From the NCBI RefSeq assembly GCF_018139145.2, contig NC_059475.1, forward strand, positions 15,187,937 to 15,251,936: DNA of 64,000 nt. Direction: 5' to 3'. Every line of letters starts with the position of its first letter. Position 1 is the first letter of the stretch. The translations under genes and the position numbers were made by a program. Origin of the DNA: Gymnogyps californianus. Its lineage: Eukaryota; Chordata; Aves; Accipitriformes; Cathartidae. This document shows positions 50,826-63,884 of this stretch, one piece after another. The notes below the pieces were generated by a model. It saw nothing but the letters and a program-made list of their open reading frames with translations, made no database searches and was not told where the DNA came from.

Positions 50826-52959
50826 TCTTCTACAAAACAAGAAAAGCAGACAAAAAGAAAATATTGGTGTTAAATGAAAAAATCAAGCTTAAAACAGTCC
50901 TCTAAACACACCACACTTGCCTACAACAGTTAAAAATTAATCATATGCAGTCAACAAAAGTACTCTAAAAAGTATGGGTTTGGGGGATCTGGATCCAAAA
51001 CACTGAGATAAAGTATTCATTGATGCCAAGCCAAGGTCAAGGTTAAGTTATATGATGTCATTCTATTCGTTTAGACTTGTCAAACAATACAGTTTTCTCC
51101 AGGCATAAGAAAATAGTGATTTTATTGGTATTTTCATGTTGATTTTGCGTAAGAGTTCAAGTCTTTAAACTCTTATTCCCGTGAGCAATCTGAAGGTTAT
51201 AAGCAAATGTTTAAATGAGAGAGTCCATCATGCTTTCATAACCTCATTCCTTGCAAGCAGAAGATGTTTTCTACACTGATGAGAATTTTTAAATCCATTT
51301 CAAATTCTGCTAAATAAGTCCTTTTGCTGTTTGTTTAAAGCTGTATCTGCTCTTAACCTGTTTAAAATTTTACCCAGTTTTACCTTTTGGAAAGTGTTTT
51401 GAGACCTTCATCTGAAAAGTGTTCTAAAACTGAACGGTTTATTGAATGGATGGATAATATCTGAGTAATCTTTTACAGTTTGAACTAAAAATCTAAAATA
51501 ATTATGTTTCATTTCATATTAGGCATTGAGTACAGGATATAGCTCAACAAATTACTTTAAATTACTTAAAAGTGTAATGAATAAATGCATTGATTTATGT
51601 TAAATGTCTTTTTCTAATAATGGCCTCTTACTACCATCTCATATGCAAGCACAGCTTTCACCACAGCTTCTGCACTTAGATGAAAATATAACTGACTTCA
51701 ACTCAAAATCTGAAAACACTTTGTTTAAAATTTCTAATAAGATTAACTGCAACTGTTAAAACAATCATTAATAAACCTGAAAGAAGACAGCTAAAATATA
51801 CAAGCTATTTTCCCAGGTTCTAGTAACTTTAGAATATCCTTGACACTGAAATTGCTGAGAAACCAAGGAATAAGATCTTCACCTTAATTGCTTTTTAACA
51901 ATAATTGATTTCATACCATTTCTTTAAAAATGCACAAATCAGTTAACATAGGAAACCACATGAGCATTTTTCAAATTAGCAAATCATTAACTTGCTAGTA
52001 CTGTTTCTACAGACAAATAAATACTGATTAAAGGGTCTGGAAATCTGAGACTAACAGTTAAATTTACAAATCTGTCACATGCTTTCATGAATATTACAGT
52101 GAAGGAAATATCAAGTGCAAAGAAAAATAATTAAGTTAATTCCACTTTAAACAGTAGTTTTTATGTAGCAGCCTGTGTTTCACATAGGATTTAACAGCTA
52201 ATGCTAAATTTCTCACAATTAATGAGGGAGTTCAGATTTAGTGTCCTACAGTGAAAAAAAATTAATATAGGATCAACTAATCTTATTATGTACAGTTCTA
52301 TATGAAAGTATTACAAGCTTTGAAGTGCTTTGAAACATATTAAAACATTGATACCTATTTAGAATAACTATTCTGTAAATAGAGATAATCCTGCCTCTTA
52401 AACTCAATACCAGTAGAGAAAAAAAGGTTCACGTTTCCTTTAGGGGAGCCTAAGTGTAAGTGGGGGTCTAATATTAACGTTGCCAATAAGCAGAACTGAG
52501 GAATTTAAACCGTGTATTACATTCTTACTATGCTAAAGAATTTGTGTTGATGCTACAGAGAACATGCCAAGAGTTCAGCAACTGGCATTACTGTATGTAC
52601 TTCAAAGGGTTCTGGTTCATAATTATTATGATCCAAGATAAAATAAAAGGTTTACTTTCCCTTTTCTCATCAAAATAGTCGTGTTAACGTAATCACTCAC
52701 ATGAAAATATGAGTCAATGCTCTATGCAATTTGAAAACCAGACATGAAAACTGAAAGTCACAATAAAGGATTTTCCTTTCTTTCACCTTCTTAACAGATC
52801 TCATTCCTGTTTCAGACTGAACGAGCTTCTGTGAAAAGCAATAGCTATGGCTGTTTCTTCACCATAAATTAATCATGACATACAACTAGAAATGAAAATG
52901 TCTCTTAAGAATAATTTCAACTACAAACTGCACCAATGAATAATAGTGCACAATCCTAA

Positions 52960-53210
52960 TTAAACACAACTCTGCAGCTGCAAAAATAGGCTGAATCTGT
53001 CCAAAGCTACGAGTTGGCTTTAAAGGCTGGTTTGTTAGGGACTGTTTTCTTAAGGAAGGCTGGGCCCTCAGTCTTAATCAGCCAATAAATTATTTCCTGC
53101 AATTACATTAAATAGAAAATTATCTTCAAATTGGGAATGTTAATTGAAAATCAAAATTCAGACTGAAGTTTAGAAATTACATGCTGAATATAATTAGTCT
53201 AAAAAGGCTT
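52960..53210. promoter_or_regulatory. Candidate conserved noncoding element
   Basis: The stretch is unique, free of simple repeats, and dense in factor-like motifs: GCAGCTGC (E-box palindrome), CAGCCAATAAATTA (CCAAT plus homeodomain core), GCAATTACATTAAAT, GTTAATTGAAAATC and ATAATTAGTC. It lies 2.1-2.4 kb upstream of the first coding exon in SOX6 orientation. The call rests only on texture. Conservation cannot be seen from one sequence. Confidence 0.25.
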
Positions 53211-55786
53211 CACCTCTATTTCATAAACAGGCTTTTGGTATTTCTTCAAGTGACCACTCAGTAAAGCTATCTACTGGTAATGCACTATAGAGGAAACATT
53301 TTTTATTTGCCATATACACTAATATACTTTCCTCTTACTCATGGCATTTTAAACACAATTAAATAAAAATCTCTATTCATGTTCTGTTGTTTAAGTCGAT
53401 TACATAGAGAAAAGGGGACTCTGTTAACATTAAAAATAAAATTATATTGACAAAGTCGCATTCACTAATAATCTCAAGCCATGCCCAGCAACTTTTTTCT
53501 GTACTAGACTAAGAGAACGGACCAAGAGCAGGGTTCAAATGCTTTCTAGCTCCACCTACCCCTTTTCTCCACTGCTGCATTATGGTCAGACACATTTTCA
53601 TACTGCCCTTCACTCAGATACCTATAGTTTTGGAGCCTGAAAAGAAAGACAAGCTCAGGCAGGCCTCCCAGGCACTTGCTCTCCTCATGACATAATTTTT
53701 AGGGGTGTGTTTCACGTCTATTTCCCCCCAAGCCTTTGTTAAAATGGCAAGATTTAGCACAGTAATTATGGTCAGAGGTCAGCACTTAATGGTACCTTTC
53801 AGGTTTTTGGTTGCTAGATTTTAAACATTGGGGTAAAAGGGACAGAGATGTAGGACCCGTCTAGATTAAGCCCTCCACCTTTTCCTAGCACAATCATTAA
53901 CTCAATCAATACATCATGCATACATGTTTTCTGAGGGTGTCAGGTTATGCACCAAATATTGGTTTTATAATCAGTAAAACAGAGTAAATATAAAGTCTGT
54001 GACTGGGTGTTATTCAGTCAATTACTTCATGCAGGTTTTTACTCGTTACCTGTTTGTTTTTACTTAAATGGGAGAATTTTGTACACAGAACTCCATCAGG
54101 TCCAAAGGCAGAGTTTGGCCAATAACTCCAAAGTCTCATCAAATTCAAAGGGAGAAGAATCTGGCCCATTTGAGTAGTTTATGTTTATGATAACATTAAA
54201 CCATAGAACAGGTTGTTGTGTTAAAGTGTTTTAATGTTATAATACGAGTATGAATAGCAGTCAAATTTTAAGCCATAATACCTTCCCAATTTTACATTTA
54301 AAATATTTAAAATGCATTTGCTAAAATCCCTGGCGAGAAGAAAAAAAAAATCAATATTCATAATAAATAAGGCTTGTAAAAGGTATCAGAAATTTACTAA
54401 TTTCCATTATAATTTATTTTATTTTTCCTCCTATTATCAATTAAATTCACTCAAATGATTTTAAAAAAAGTTTCTGATAAAAAATATCTCCCAGTTATAA
54501 CCCCTGCAAACAGGGGTTTATAATGGAAGTGCTGACACAACCCTAACTACAGCAGCGCAAATGGTGCCGCTATAATACACAAAATCAAGTTCTATTATTC
54601 TAAACTATCCTCGCTCGGGGGGTTTTCTTTACTGTGCTCCCAGACAAACTGCTGAAGCATGAAAAATTTAAATGCAATCAAGTGGGTCCAATTCTACTTT
54701 ACTAGAACAAGTGTCTACAGTGGTACAATCTTAAAAGAAGATGCAACAGATTTGTTTGGTGCTTTTCTTTCTTTTTTCTTTTTTAGCTGTTTATTTATAA
54801 TACTGTGCAGTGGAGATAAAATAAGAGAGGAAATTACACTCACATTATATCAGTATATTGATTACACAGCACACAATCAGAAAGAAAACTACATTGTGAA
54901 ATTGTTGCTTTGGTTAAATTGACAGATTAGCTGAACACAGCAATCACTAAAGGTGGAAAATATACCTAATGGGTATGAAAAAAAAGTTGAAAAAGGCCCT
55001 AATTATCTGAAGTCCTATCACCTACTCAACTTTGAGAATTAAATAAATCTTGATTTGGATTTTCCAAAACTAGAATAAATTCTATCTCATTTTGAAATCG
55101 AGATAGAAAAAGAATGGGATCATTTATCAAAACCTCAGTAAAGCTGAGGAATTGGACCCCAATTTCAGTCAGCCTTGATACCGAGGTAGTAAAGCTAAAA
55201 TTGAACTGCTAAGGGTTTTTTACCTACGTAAAACTAAACACAGTCCCAAACAGCTCCATTCTCTATATATCTGACATGATTTTTTATTTTAATCCAGAGA
55301 AGAAATTCTCTCTGCTCTAATAAAGACTGCCAGTCAGATTCTCAAAGCATCAGTTTTCCTTTTTTCCTACAGACAGTGTGTGTTATACCTTTCTAAATAC
55401 AAATCATAATACTTTTTTTTTGTCTAAGGTTCTTCTATGGTCTCAAATTCTTCAAATAATGTATATGTTCTTTTTCGAAACAATTAGATGATATTCCTGA
55501 CATGAAAGTTGTCCAAAGCCTAAAATCTTCTATCCCTGCTGACTGCTCAAATGATTAAATGTTACACTGGAAATTATGGCTAGACCTGGAGTTTTAGCTG
55601 CTAGACATTTCAGAATCAAGCCACAAAGTATTAACACAGATAATGACAATGTGATAGCCCAGACACTATTTCAAAAACATATAAACTAAGCAATAACAAC
55701 GAGATATATGACAAAGCAGTCTTGTAGTTGGCTGAGACTAGCTTCTGCTCTGCTCCACCCTCACAAAGCATTCATAAACCTAAAGG

Positions 55787-55938
55787 CATGTCTACGCTGC
55801 AGCCACATAAATGACTGCTTTGTAACGCTGAGATATCCAAACTAATTTTAAACAAGCTAGTTTCTGATAGCACTCCAACTACAGTAGCGTGGTGCTCGGA
55901 CTAATTCATCCTGCTTTAGTGACTGCAGTATAGACATA
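55787..55938. mobile_element. Non-autonomous DNA transposon-like element (MITE)
   Basis: The 152-bp segment is bounded by imperfect terminal inverted repeats: CATGTCTACGCTGCAG at 55787-55802, and CTGCAGTATAGACATA at 55923-55938 (reverse complement TATGTCTATACTGCAG). These match at 13 of 16 positions, and weaker pairing (CCAC versus TCAC) continues inward. There is no coding capacity. The ends resemble the 'ggtatgtctacactgcag' termini I recall from old amniote MITE-like repeats, but I cannot name the family. No clear target-site duplication is visible. Confidence 0.6.
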
Positions 55939-56048
55939 ACCCAGGTCTACAGCTCCAACAGTAGATTGGAATCAGATTAGATTAGAAATACATTCGCTTA
56001 CAGAGCTTTTATGAACAGTCTCCATTCCTTTTCCCCAAAGTGCCAGAT

Positions 56049-56152
56049 TAAAGTACTTAAGTGCATGATTAACTGTAAGTATGCAAGCAGCCCACTAATT
56101 TCAAATTGGACTATTCTGTTTCAAAAAGTTAAGCACATGTCTAAGTGCTTTG
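56049..56152. repeat. Palindromic repeat remnant (AAGTGCTTT family)
   Basis: The left part TAAAGTACTTAAGTGCATGA, followed by TTAAC, is an imperfect reverse complement of the right part GTTAAGCACATGTCTAAGTG, followed by CTTTG, around about 55 bp of intervening sequence. It is related in motif to the remnant at 45.28 kb (GTTAAGCACA in both). It is probably a diverged member of the same hairpin family. Confidence 0.5.
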
Positions 56153-59100
56153 GTGACTCCAGAACTAAATAAATTAAGAGAAACCATTTTTAGAAGTACT
56201 CATAACTTTTTAAATATTTCCTTCTAAACTTTTATGCTAACCTGGTGTTCATGAAAAGTAAAATTCAGCCACAGCATCTTAGCCCTCCCTACCTCGTAGA
56301 AGAGCAACAAATGTGCATACTCCTCTCATAATATTAAACGTGACTTACAGGACCCTCCCTTACAAATCAGCACTCAGCTTTGGGATAAATTAAATGCATT
56401 GTATACTCTTCTTTGCCTGCACTGCCCACAGTATCCTCCTCTTTCATACCTATGGCACACCTCATCACTTGGTAGCCCTGCGTCTTTCATGGATCCTCAA
56501 ACCCCTTCTTAAACTCAAGAGCATCCTTTATGCAATCCATTTTGCAGTGCAAGTTCACCTATACAAGTACAGGCCCGATGTAGAATGGGGTACACTGTCA
56601 TAGTTGCATAGAAGTTACTGGAACAACTTATTTCTAGTTGCAAAGCAGTTTAGCATAGTTTAAACGTTCAGGAAAACTGATCTTTATTTTTGTTGTATAA
56701 AGATACCAGTTACAGTAGTGTTCGGATAGACTTAAAGAAAAATGAAAATGCTTTGCCAACAGCCAAAATATTTCGCAGCTCTGCCCCTGTAAAACAAGGT
56801 TATGTAGGCACAACTCAGTAACGTAATTCATTGTAAATCTAATGCCGTAATCTGTCTGCCATTCTAGAATAAACAGTTACTTCCTAAAATCATGAAATCT
56901 CATATCTGTTTTCAAGGAGCCTTAGTAACACAAATGAACAGTTAGTAAAAGATTCCATTCTCCTGGGGCCCCACACCCCAACATGAATCCCTGTGCACAA
57001 AACCCATATAAACTGACAAGGCAGCAATGGGGGACAATCTCCCAGTTTCTGTTCCTGGCTCTGGCTCTGAGTCACAGCAAGGCCCTAGGCCAATCAGCTC
57101 AACTGCCTCAAGCTCTTCCTTGGCTTCATTTTGCAGGAATACTACAAGAATTAGTTACATATAGATCATAAACAGCATTGCAAGATTAGAGAGTTTATGG
57201 TAGTTGCAGGAATCACCTTGGAAATAAAAAGGGGCGGAGGGGGGATGGAAACAAATATAATTCAAGAAATGACAGCTATAATGTTAACTGAGCACCCAAA
57301 TCTCTAGCTGAAATAAGCATCAAGCTAAGCAATACACCCACGGCTTCCAAGATACACACTCAGCTATTCTTGCATTTGTTTTTCCAATCCAGACAAATTA
57401 TACTTCTGCTAATAGATATGAATCCAAATCACAAAGTTTGACTTCAGATTCAGACTTCCTCAAAGCTCAGAGGGTTTGGAACAATTTTTATGGTATTTCT
57501 TCTCATTTGTAATCAAACAATGTGAGAGCTAAACAGCTCCTTGGAACTTGTTTGGAAAGCCTTTCTCTTACATTCTGCTATTACAGTGATCTTCTCAGCC
57601 ATGCAGCCACAGTAAAATATTAGGGTTAGGGAACGAGTTCCTGTCTATTCATCTAGTTGTCGAAAACATTAAAACGGATGCAGCAAAACAGCCTCACAGC
57701 CCCTGATGACTTTTCAGTGAAAATCCAAAGTGTTTATTCAGATTCATAAAATGCCAAAAATACAACCTACCTTTCTAGTAGGTTAAATGTTCCATTCTAT
57801 TTATTCACTACCAGGAGCTTTCACTGAAAATGCCTAAGGTGAACTCGCGTTGAATGCATTAAACGACAGTGAAAGAATAGTCATTTAGCACCTGGGATGT
57901 GCTCATCTTCAGTCACTGTAGTTAATATTTTCTATAGTTTATATTTAGCTGACAATATTGCTGTCACTTTATTTAAACAGCTTGAGACTGTTCTTTGGAC
58001 TGGAGCTCATATGCCCTGGAATGCTTTGACTCATGAATTGTTTCTCCTGATAATGTTACATCACGTAACCACCTCTGTTTAATTGGTTGGTATTAGCTTC
58101 TCAGTGATGACTGCCTTTAAAGTCCTATGACTACGCCATGTGTGCCTGGATATCCAATTTCTTACTGTTGGAAAAAGAAAAAGAAAAAAGGCAGTACTGA
58201 CTTCCAGCTATCTTTACGAATAACTATGGGAACAAGAGTGAGCGTGCCAAGAATTTATCCATCAGCAACTTATTAGGATTTGGTTTTTTAGGCAGCAAGT
58301 AACAGAATATATGATATAAATAAAAGCAATCTTTAACAATAAAATTCAAAAACAATGGTTGCTATAAATAAGCATTAATTCACATATTTTTATGGAATAC
58401 AATGACTTAATTGTTTAGCTGAATGATTATATAAATGGTTTTGATAAAGGATGCCTAAAAATACTAAGAGGAATTTATTTTAGCATGTTTAGACTTTGAG
58501 TTGAGACTTTATACAGAAGACAAGAATACATTTATTTTTTCCCTTACAAAGCCAGTTAAGAACTTGTTCTAATAACTAGAAATCTTCCTGATGACACTTA
58601 AACCTGATGGGCATAAGTTCCTGGAAGGTTCATTAAATCTTTTCAATACTCTATGAGATACATACTCCAACGGTAAGATACAGTATTCTTAAATTTTTTT
58701 CCTCCTACAGTTAATTTTCAGGAGGTGCTTAAGATTCCATGTAATGAGTTAAACAGTTAATTTTCAGTCCTACAGCTGTGAAAACAAAAGGTCATGTGTC
58801 ATTTCTCTTCACCACCTAATTCAGAACAGAAATATTTTATCTACAGTCAGATTTCTCTCCCCTCCTTCCCTGCACTCCTCCCTCCTCTCCATATTTCTGA
58901 TTGTCATTTCTAAGTCAAATAGAGCACCTCAGTAGACAGTGAAATGAAGTATCAATTTCAGGCTCACCTGTAGCCAGTTGCACTAAACCACCTAATTAGT
59001 ACCTCCGTGTAACATGAAACAATGGCTCTGCAGCTCAGTTACGGATTGTCTTTTTAATAAAAACTTTACACTACAAGCTTAAAAACATTTCTAGCAGGCA

Positions 59101-62100
59101 AAATATTCCTGATTCAGTAGAGGTTACGCAAGCATCAAAGCACTTAAATATAGGTGCCAAACCACATTGCCAGGAGCTCTTAGTACTGTGAGGTACTGTT
59201 ACCTGACAGCTTGGTGAATATAAAATTACTTGTTTCTCCAACTGAAGACAATCAAATTGTCACCTTCCATTGTAATAATGCACAACTAGGGATCAGCAAA
59301 GTGCCAACATAATTACCAGGAAGAAAACAAAACATAACAAAAATATCAAATCTATATTTCTCTAAAGGGTAAACACATCCATCTGGCTATCCACAAAGAA
59401 AAGGAGGAGGGATTTTATTTTTACTATCAAATATCCTAGTGTTATTTAGCAATAAGATTTATATGCCTTTCATTAAGTGAAAAAGAAAAACAGCTAAAGG
59501 TCAGAACCGTACCGGGATGTTACTTGTGCATGTTTAAAGTACTTCAAGTGTCATCAGAGATGCTAGGGACAAGCATATGTATTTGCATTGTTGTTGTTAT
59601 AAACTCATATATGTGAGGATTCATAAAAATTAATTCTAACTAACTGGCACATGGCATACTTTGGCACAAGCTACGCATGACGTGCCACTTTTATTTGTTT
59701 ATTTAAATGACTTCACTCTAAGAACCAAAAATGAAGTTTGAAGTGCAGGCTGCCTCAGAACAGGGACCTTCAGGATATTAAAAACCTGAGAAAAACCTTT
59801 GAAGGGGGTAATCTGAATACATAAGAACTAACATTTTCACCATATATTTCTTTAGGTTATTCAGCAAGTGGCCTACATATTCAGGAGTGAAATTTGCATT
59901 TTGGTGATGCAGAGATCTCAAAACCAGAAATTGTGTTTTATATCTACAGTAGCTCTGGGCATCCTATAAAATATAAAAGAGTGTCCTAGGTAGGATATAT
60001 ACTTAAAAAAATATTTTCATCTGGTTCATAGAAATGAAGTTAAACTTAAATTCTTCTTGAAAAACTTGCATTGTTGAGTGATATTGTGGATTACCTTTTC
60101 TGTATCAATATTCCAGTCACTACTAATGCACACACAAAGTTCTTGTACATTTATTGATGTAAATGCACATCGCTTTCACATGCTTTTTAAAGTTTCACCA
60201 GTGCTGGAGGAGTTACAAAAGAAGAGAGAAAAGCAAAATATGCAAAGCTGAGAATCGGTCTTTGACATCGTTTTTTCTCTGAAGGAATATTCAAGAATGG
60301 CAGTAAGGGACAAGCAGCTTTTTTCCACCCTGCACAATTGCACCAGAGCCAGATGTAATCCTAACCCTTGCGGATAAAGCAGGCACAAGGACTGCTTAAA
60401 TATGTTGTTAGCCTTGCAGAAGGGGTTAAGGAAAAGATGCAGGCTCCACATAACCAGGAACACCTCCTGCATCTTGTCTCAGGCGTTGCATCCCCAGGAG
60501 CTCAGGTGCAGCACTGAAAGGCTGGGCTTTCCAGCTACAACCTGCTCACAGGTTTTGGCCATTGATACTTGCTCTTGTGCACTACACTGTATCATATGAC
60601 ACAGCATCTTCTTTTCCACTGTATTAGAATATTGATACACTCTAGCTGATATTCCTAATTGTGGCATTGTTTTCAAGGGGCTAAGCAGCAAATTTAAGGA
60701 GGACAGATTGGGATATGGGTCAGTGGGAACAGAGGAAGAAAGAAAGGTAGCACACACCCACAACTTTAGTGTCATAAGCATTTTGATCAGATAGATAAAA
60801 CAAAACTAGAGAAAATGCCCCGCTTTCTGTAACTTTGAAAAATTCCGATATTTATTAGAGTCCTTACAAACAGGCTTTTACAAGGCAGCATTGTGCACTA
60901 TTTCTTTGTTTTGAACTAAGGCTTACACAATATGATCCTTACATATATGCACAATGGGAACCCTAAAATGTGTTTACAAACCCCTGCAGGAACCACCTCA
61001 TTTACCCGTGAGCTGCAGCTACTACTGGGATAAAGGACAGGGTAGTCAGAAGCAGCATACTGTTCAGAAAAAGATTACAGGGGATACTATGCCTAGCTGA
61101 AACTACCCAGGAAATATTTCAGAAAAATCCCTGTTTGATTGGCAATGTGGCCAAGAACAACAGTGCGGCAGCTTCTCTCTTTCTCCCCCCAGGCCCTCCA
61201 CTGCTTGGGCTGTGCAAATTTTCATGGGAGGGAGTAGATAGGGCCCTTTTTTCTTAATGTTAATTTACTTCAATATGAAAATATGAAGACAAAAGATAAA
61301 TAATTGTAACAGCCTAAGAATTCAAATAAAGTAAAACAAAACATTATCTCCTCTATTAATTACGCTAATCAGTTGCCATTAAGAAGTGCAAACAATTTAA
61401 AGTTCAATTTATTGAGACTTTGAGCCTCCTATACTTTCACAAGATCTACAAATGAAATCTCTATCAATTTTAACTGCCTTTAAAAAAAAAAACTACAATA
61501 ACTAAGACATTGTTATTCATAGTCTTATTCTTAGTATGACATACTTAATATCAAGTATTTTCATTGTTTTTTAGTGAAACAAAAAAAAACCAAAATCACT
61601 GTTTAATATTAACCAGTTTCCCAATGCAAGTTTTGTATTTTTAAGGAATTCATTAAGGTATTTGGACTAGGCACTGAAAAGAATCAGAGAACATTAAAAA
61701 GTAATTGTCACAGGTAAAACTTACACTGCTTCATCATTCAGCTTGGAGAGATCAAGCAGTGTGCACTCTCTGCATACAGCACTCTGAAACTGCATCAATT
61801 GCAAAGGAAACTACAAACTCTCCCTGTCTTTTGGTTTCAGTTCTGTGAAGTACCATGAAATTGTTAGGAAGAAATAATTTGCAATAACTGAGGACCCTCA
61901 AATATCCTGTTTTCATGGAAGATTACGGCATATAGCATCTGATCTCTAACAAGGAAAAGGAAACATGCATAGCAAAATCAATCGTAAGGGTAAAGGTGAA
62001 GAGTGCCCAGGCTCTGAATTGCTCCACATTTCCAAGTGCTCAAAGTTCCATGTTAGTTTTTTTAAATGTGTCAAAGAACATCATGAAGCACAACTATCAG

Positions 62101-62817
62101 AATACAAAGAAAAACGTAAACTAGCACACGAATCAAAGGCCCAGTCAAATGAAGTTGTCCCAAAATAATTAGAAAGTAAAAAACCAAATGTCTAAAATGC
62201 AAACTTAAAATATTGTCAGTGATTTTAAACATTTTTACCATTACCATTTAAATTCAGTTAGATCCCTTACAAGTGATTTTATCTAAAATACTGAAATACT
62301 CTGTTATAACTTGTGATGCAGTATGTTTACCATTGAAATACACAATGCCTTGTTGTGGTTTTCATCTCTGACCCATTTTTTCCCTATATTTTAAGGATAA
62401 AATGTATGATCTGCATTTGTAAAGAAGTCTTGTCTTCTCAAAGTGTGTCAATTTTTGCTCAGGGCTATATTTTGTAACAGTTTCCCACTTACGGTTATTG
62501 GTAATAATTTATAACAGACAATCAAACAGTACATGATATGTGCAGCCTATTACTTCTAAAAACACATTCAAACAGTTTTGTTTTCTCATGGACATTTGTT
62601 GAGAGCTCTATTATCAATTTCAAAAGCATTGCCATACAGAACATACAGCTTTACAGGCATATTTAGCTGGTATGGCTATTATCCCTACCGTGAACCATCA
62701 AAGAGACAGTCCGGTGTCTGTGGTTCTAAACCAAATACGAATAGAATTGAAAAGAAATGTATCTTTTAATCTAGGAATTATGACACAGACATAGAATCGT
62801 TACAGACTTTCGAGTAT

Positions 62818-62894
62818 GGGTCAGATCCTCAGACACTGTGAATTAGAGCAGCTGTACTGAAGTTAATTGAATCCTCTTTATTCAGCTAAAGATA
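62818..62894. repeat. Palindromic repeat remnant (GGGTCAGATCCTCAG type)
   Basis: GGGTCAGATCCTCAGACACT, then GTGAATTAGAGCAGCTGTAC, then TGAAGTTAATTG follows the left half of an old amniote hairpin repeat of the form 'gggtcagatcctcagctggtgtaaatcagcgtagctccattgaagtcaatgg'. The right half (TTCAGCTAAAGATAT) is only weakly complementary now. Borders are approximate. Confidence 0.5.
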
Positions 62895-63884
62895 TATCCT
62901 TAACAACTTTTCTTGGCACAGAAAAATTACATTGAGTCTTTTTGCAACATGAAATTTCTGTGTTTTCAGTGAAAAACTCGCTACCATTATGTTATTACCA
63001 GGGATCATATGACACGATAATATTCCTCCAAATGCTCATCACAGAGAAATGCAAAAAATGGTAAGGTATATTCTGAATACTAGCAGACTGTATGCATCAC
63101 TGTACTTTTTCAATCTATTCCTCCTGAATTGATTCAAAATAACAAGAACTCTTCACTTACACAGACAAGCACTTACAAAAAAATAACAAAAATTACTTCT
63201 CCGACTGGCATAAGCGCTAATATCAGACAATAATTCTGGGAAGAATCGAACACAAACTACTGAAACAAAAACAATTTTAGGTTTTAATTTGAACATGAAT
63301 TCTTATGTTGCTACTTGGCAAAGCACTGCAGTCCAGCAGCTCCTGTGGAGCAAGGTCATGAAAGAGACAGGGGTCATCCAAATACATAAGACCTTCAGCA
63401 CAGCAGGCGCAAACTCTGTGCTAATTATACTAGGCCACATCAGTCCTCAGCACACAACCACTCTGGCAGCCTCTCCATGGCAGTAACACTACACAGAGCA
63501 GGGCTGAGATGACAGGAGCAGGGGAGGTGCCCATCAGCCTACCTTTGAGCAGGCAAACATGAAGTGCAAAAAGGGAGAAAGCAAAAGCTCTTTCAGTTCT
63601 TTTCTGCTGAATCATTTTTGGTCATTGAGGTTTTGGGAGCTGGTTCAGGCAGGGAAAAGTCCTACCAGGGCAGAAACTGGAGCTAGCAGGGAGGCACAGG
63701 GCCACCCCAGGAAGAAGGCAGGTTTGGGGTGAGCCCTCTCATCTTTTCAGTAGAGGGGTCAATCTCCAAGAGGGGGCACCTCCATAAAGAAGCTCCTTTA
63801 CTTTGAGACTCTACCCTTGTTATTTTTTCATAGAAGGTGATGAAGCAGTCTAATATTTGGCAATCAGCTCTTCTCGTGTTCCAG

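Noticed and set aside
60400..60600. Slightly GC-richer segment considered as an alternative SOX6 first exon or promoter
   Set aside because: No CpG cluster, TATA-like context or convincing donor site was seen. A first exon cannot be called from sequence alone.
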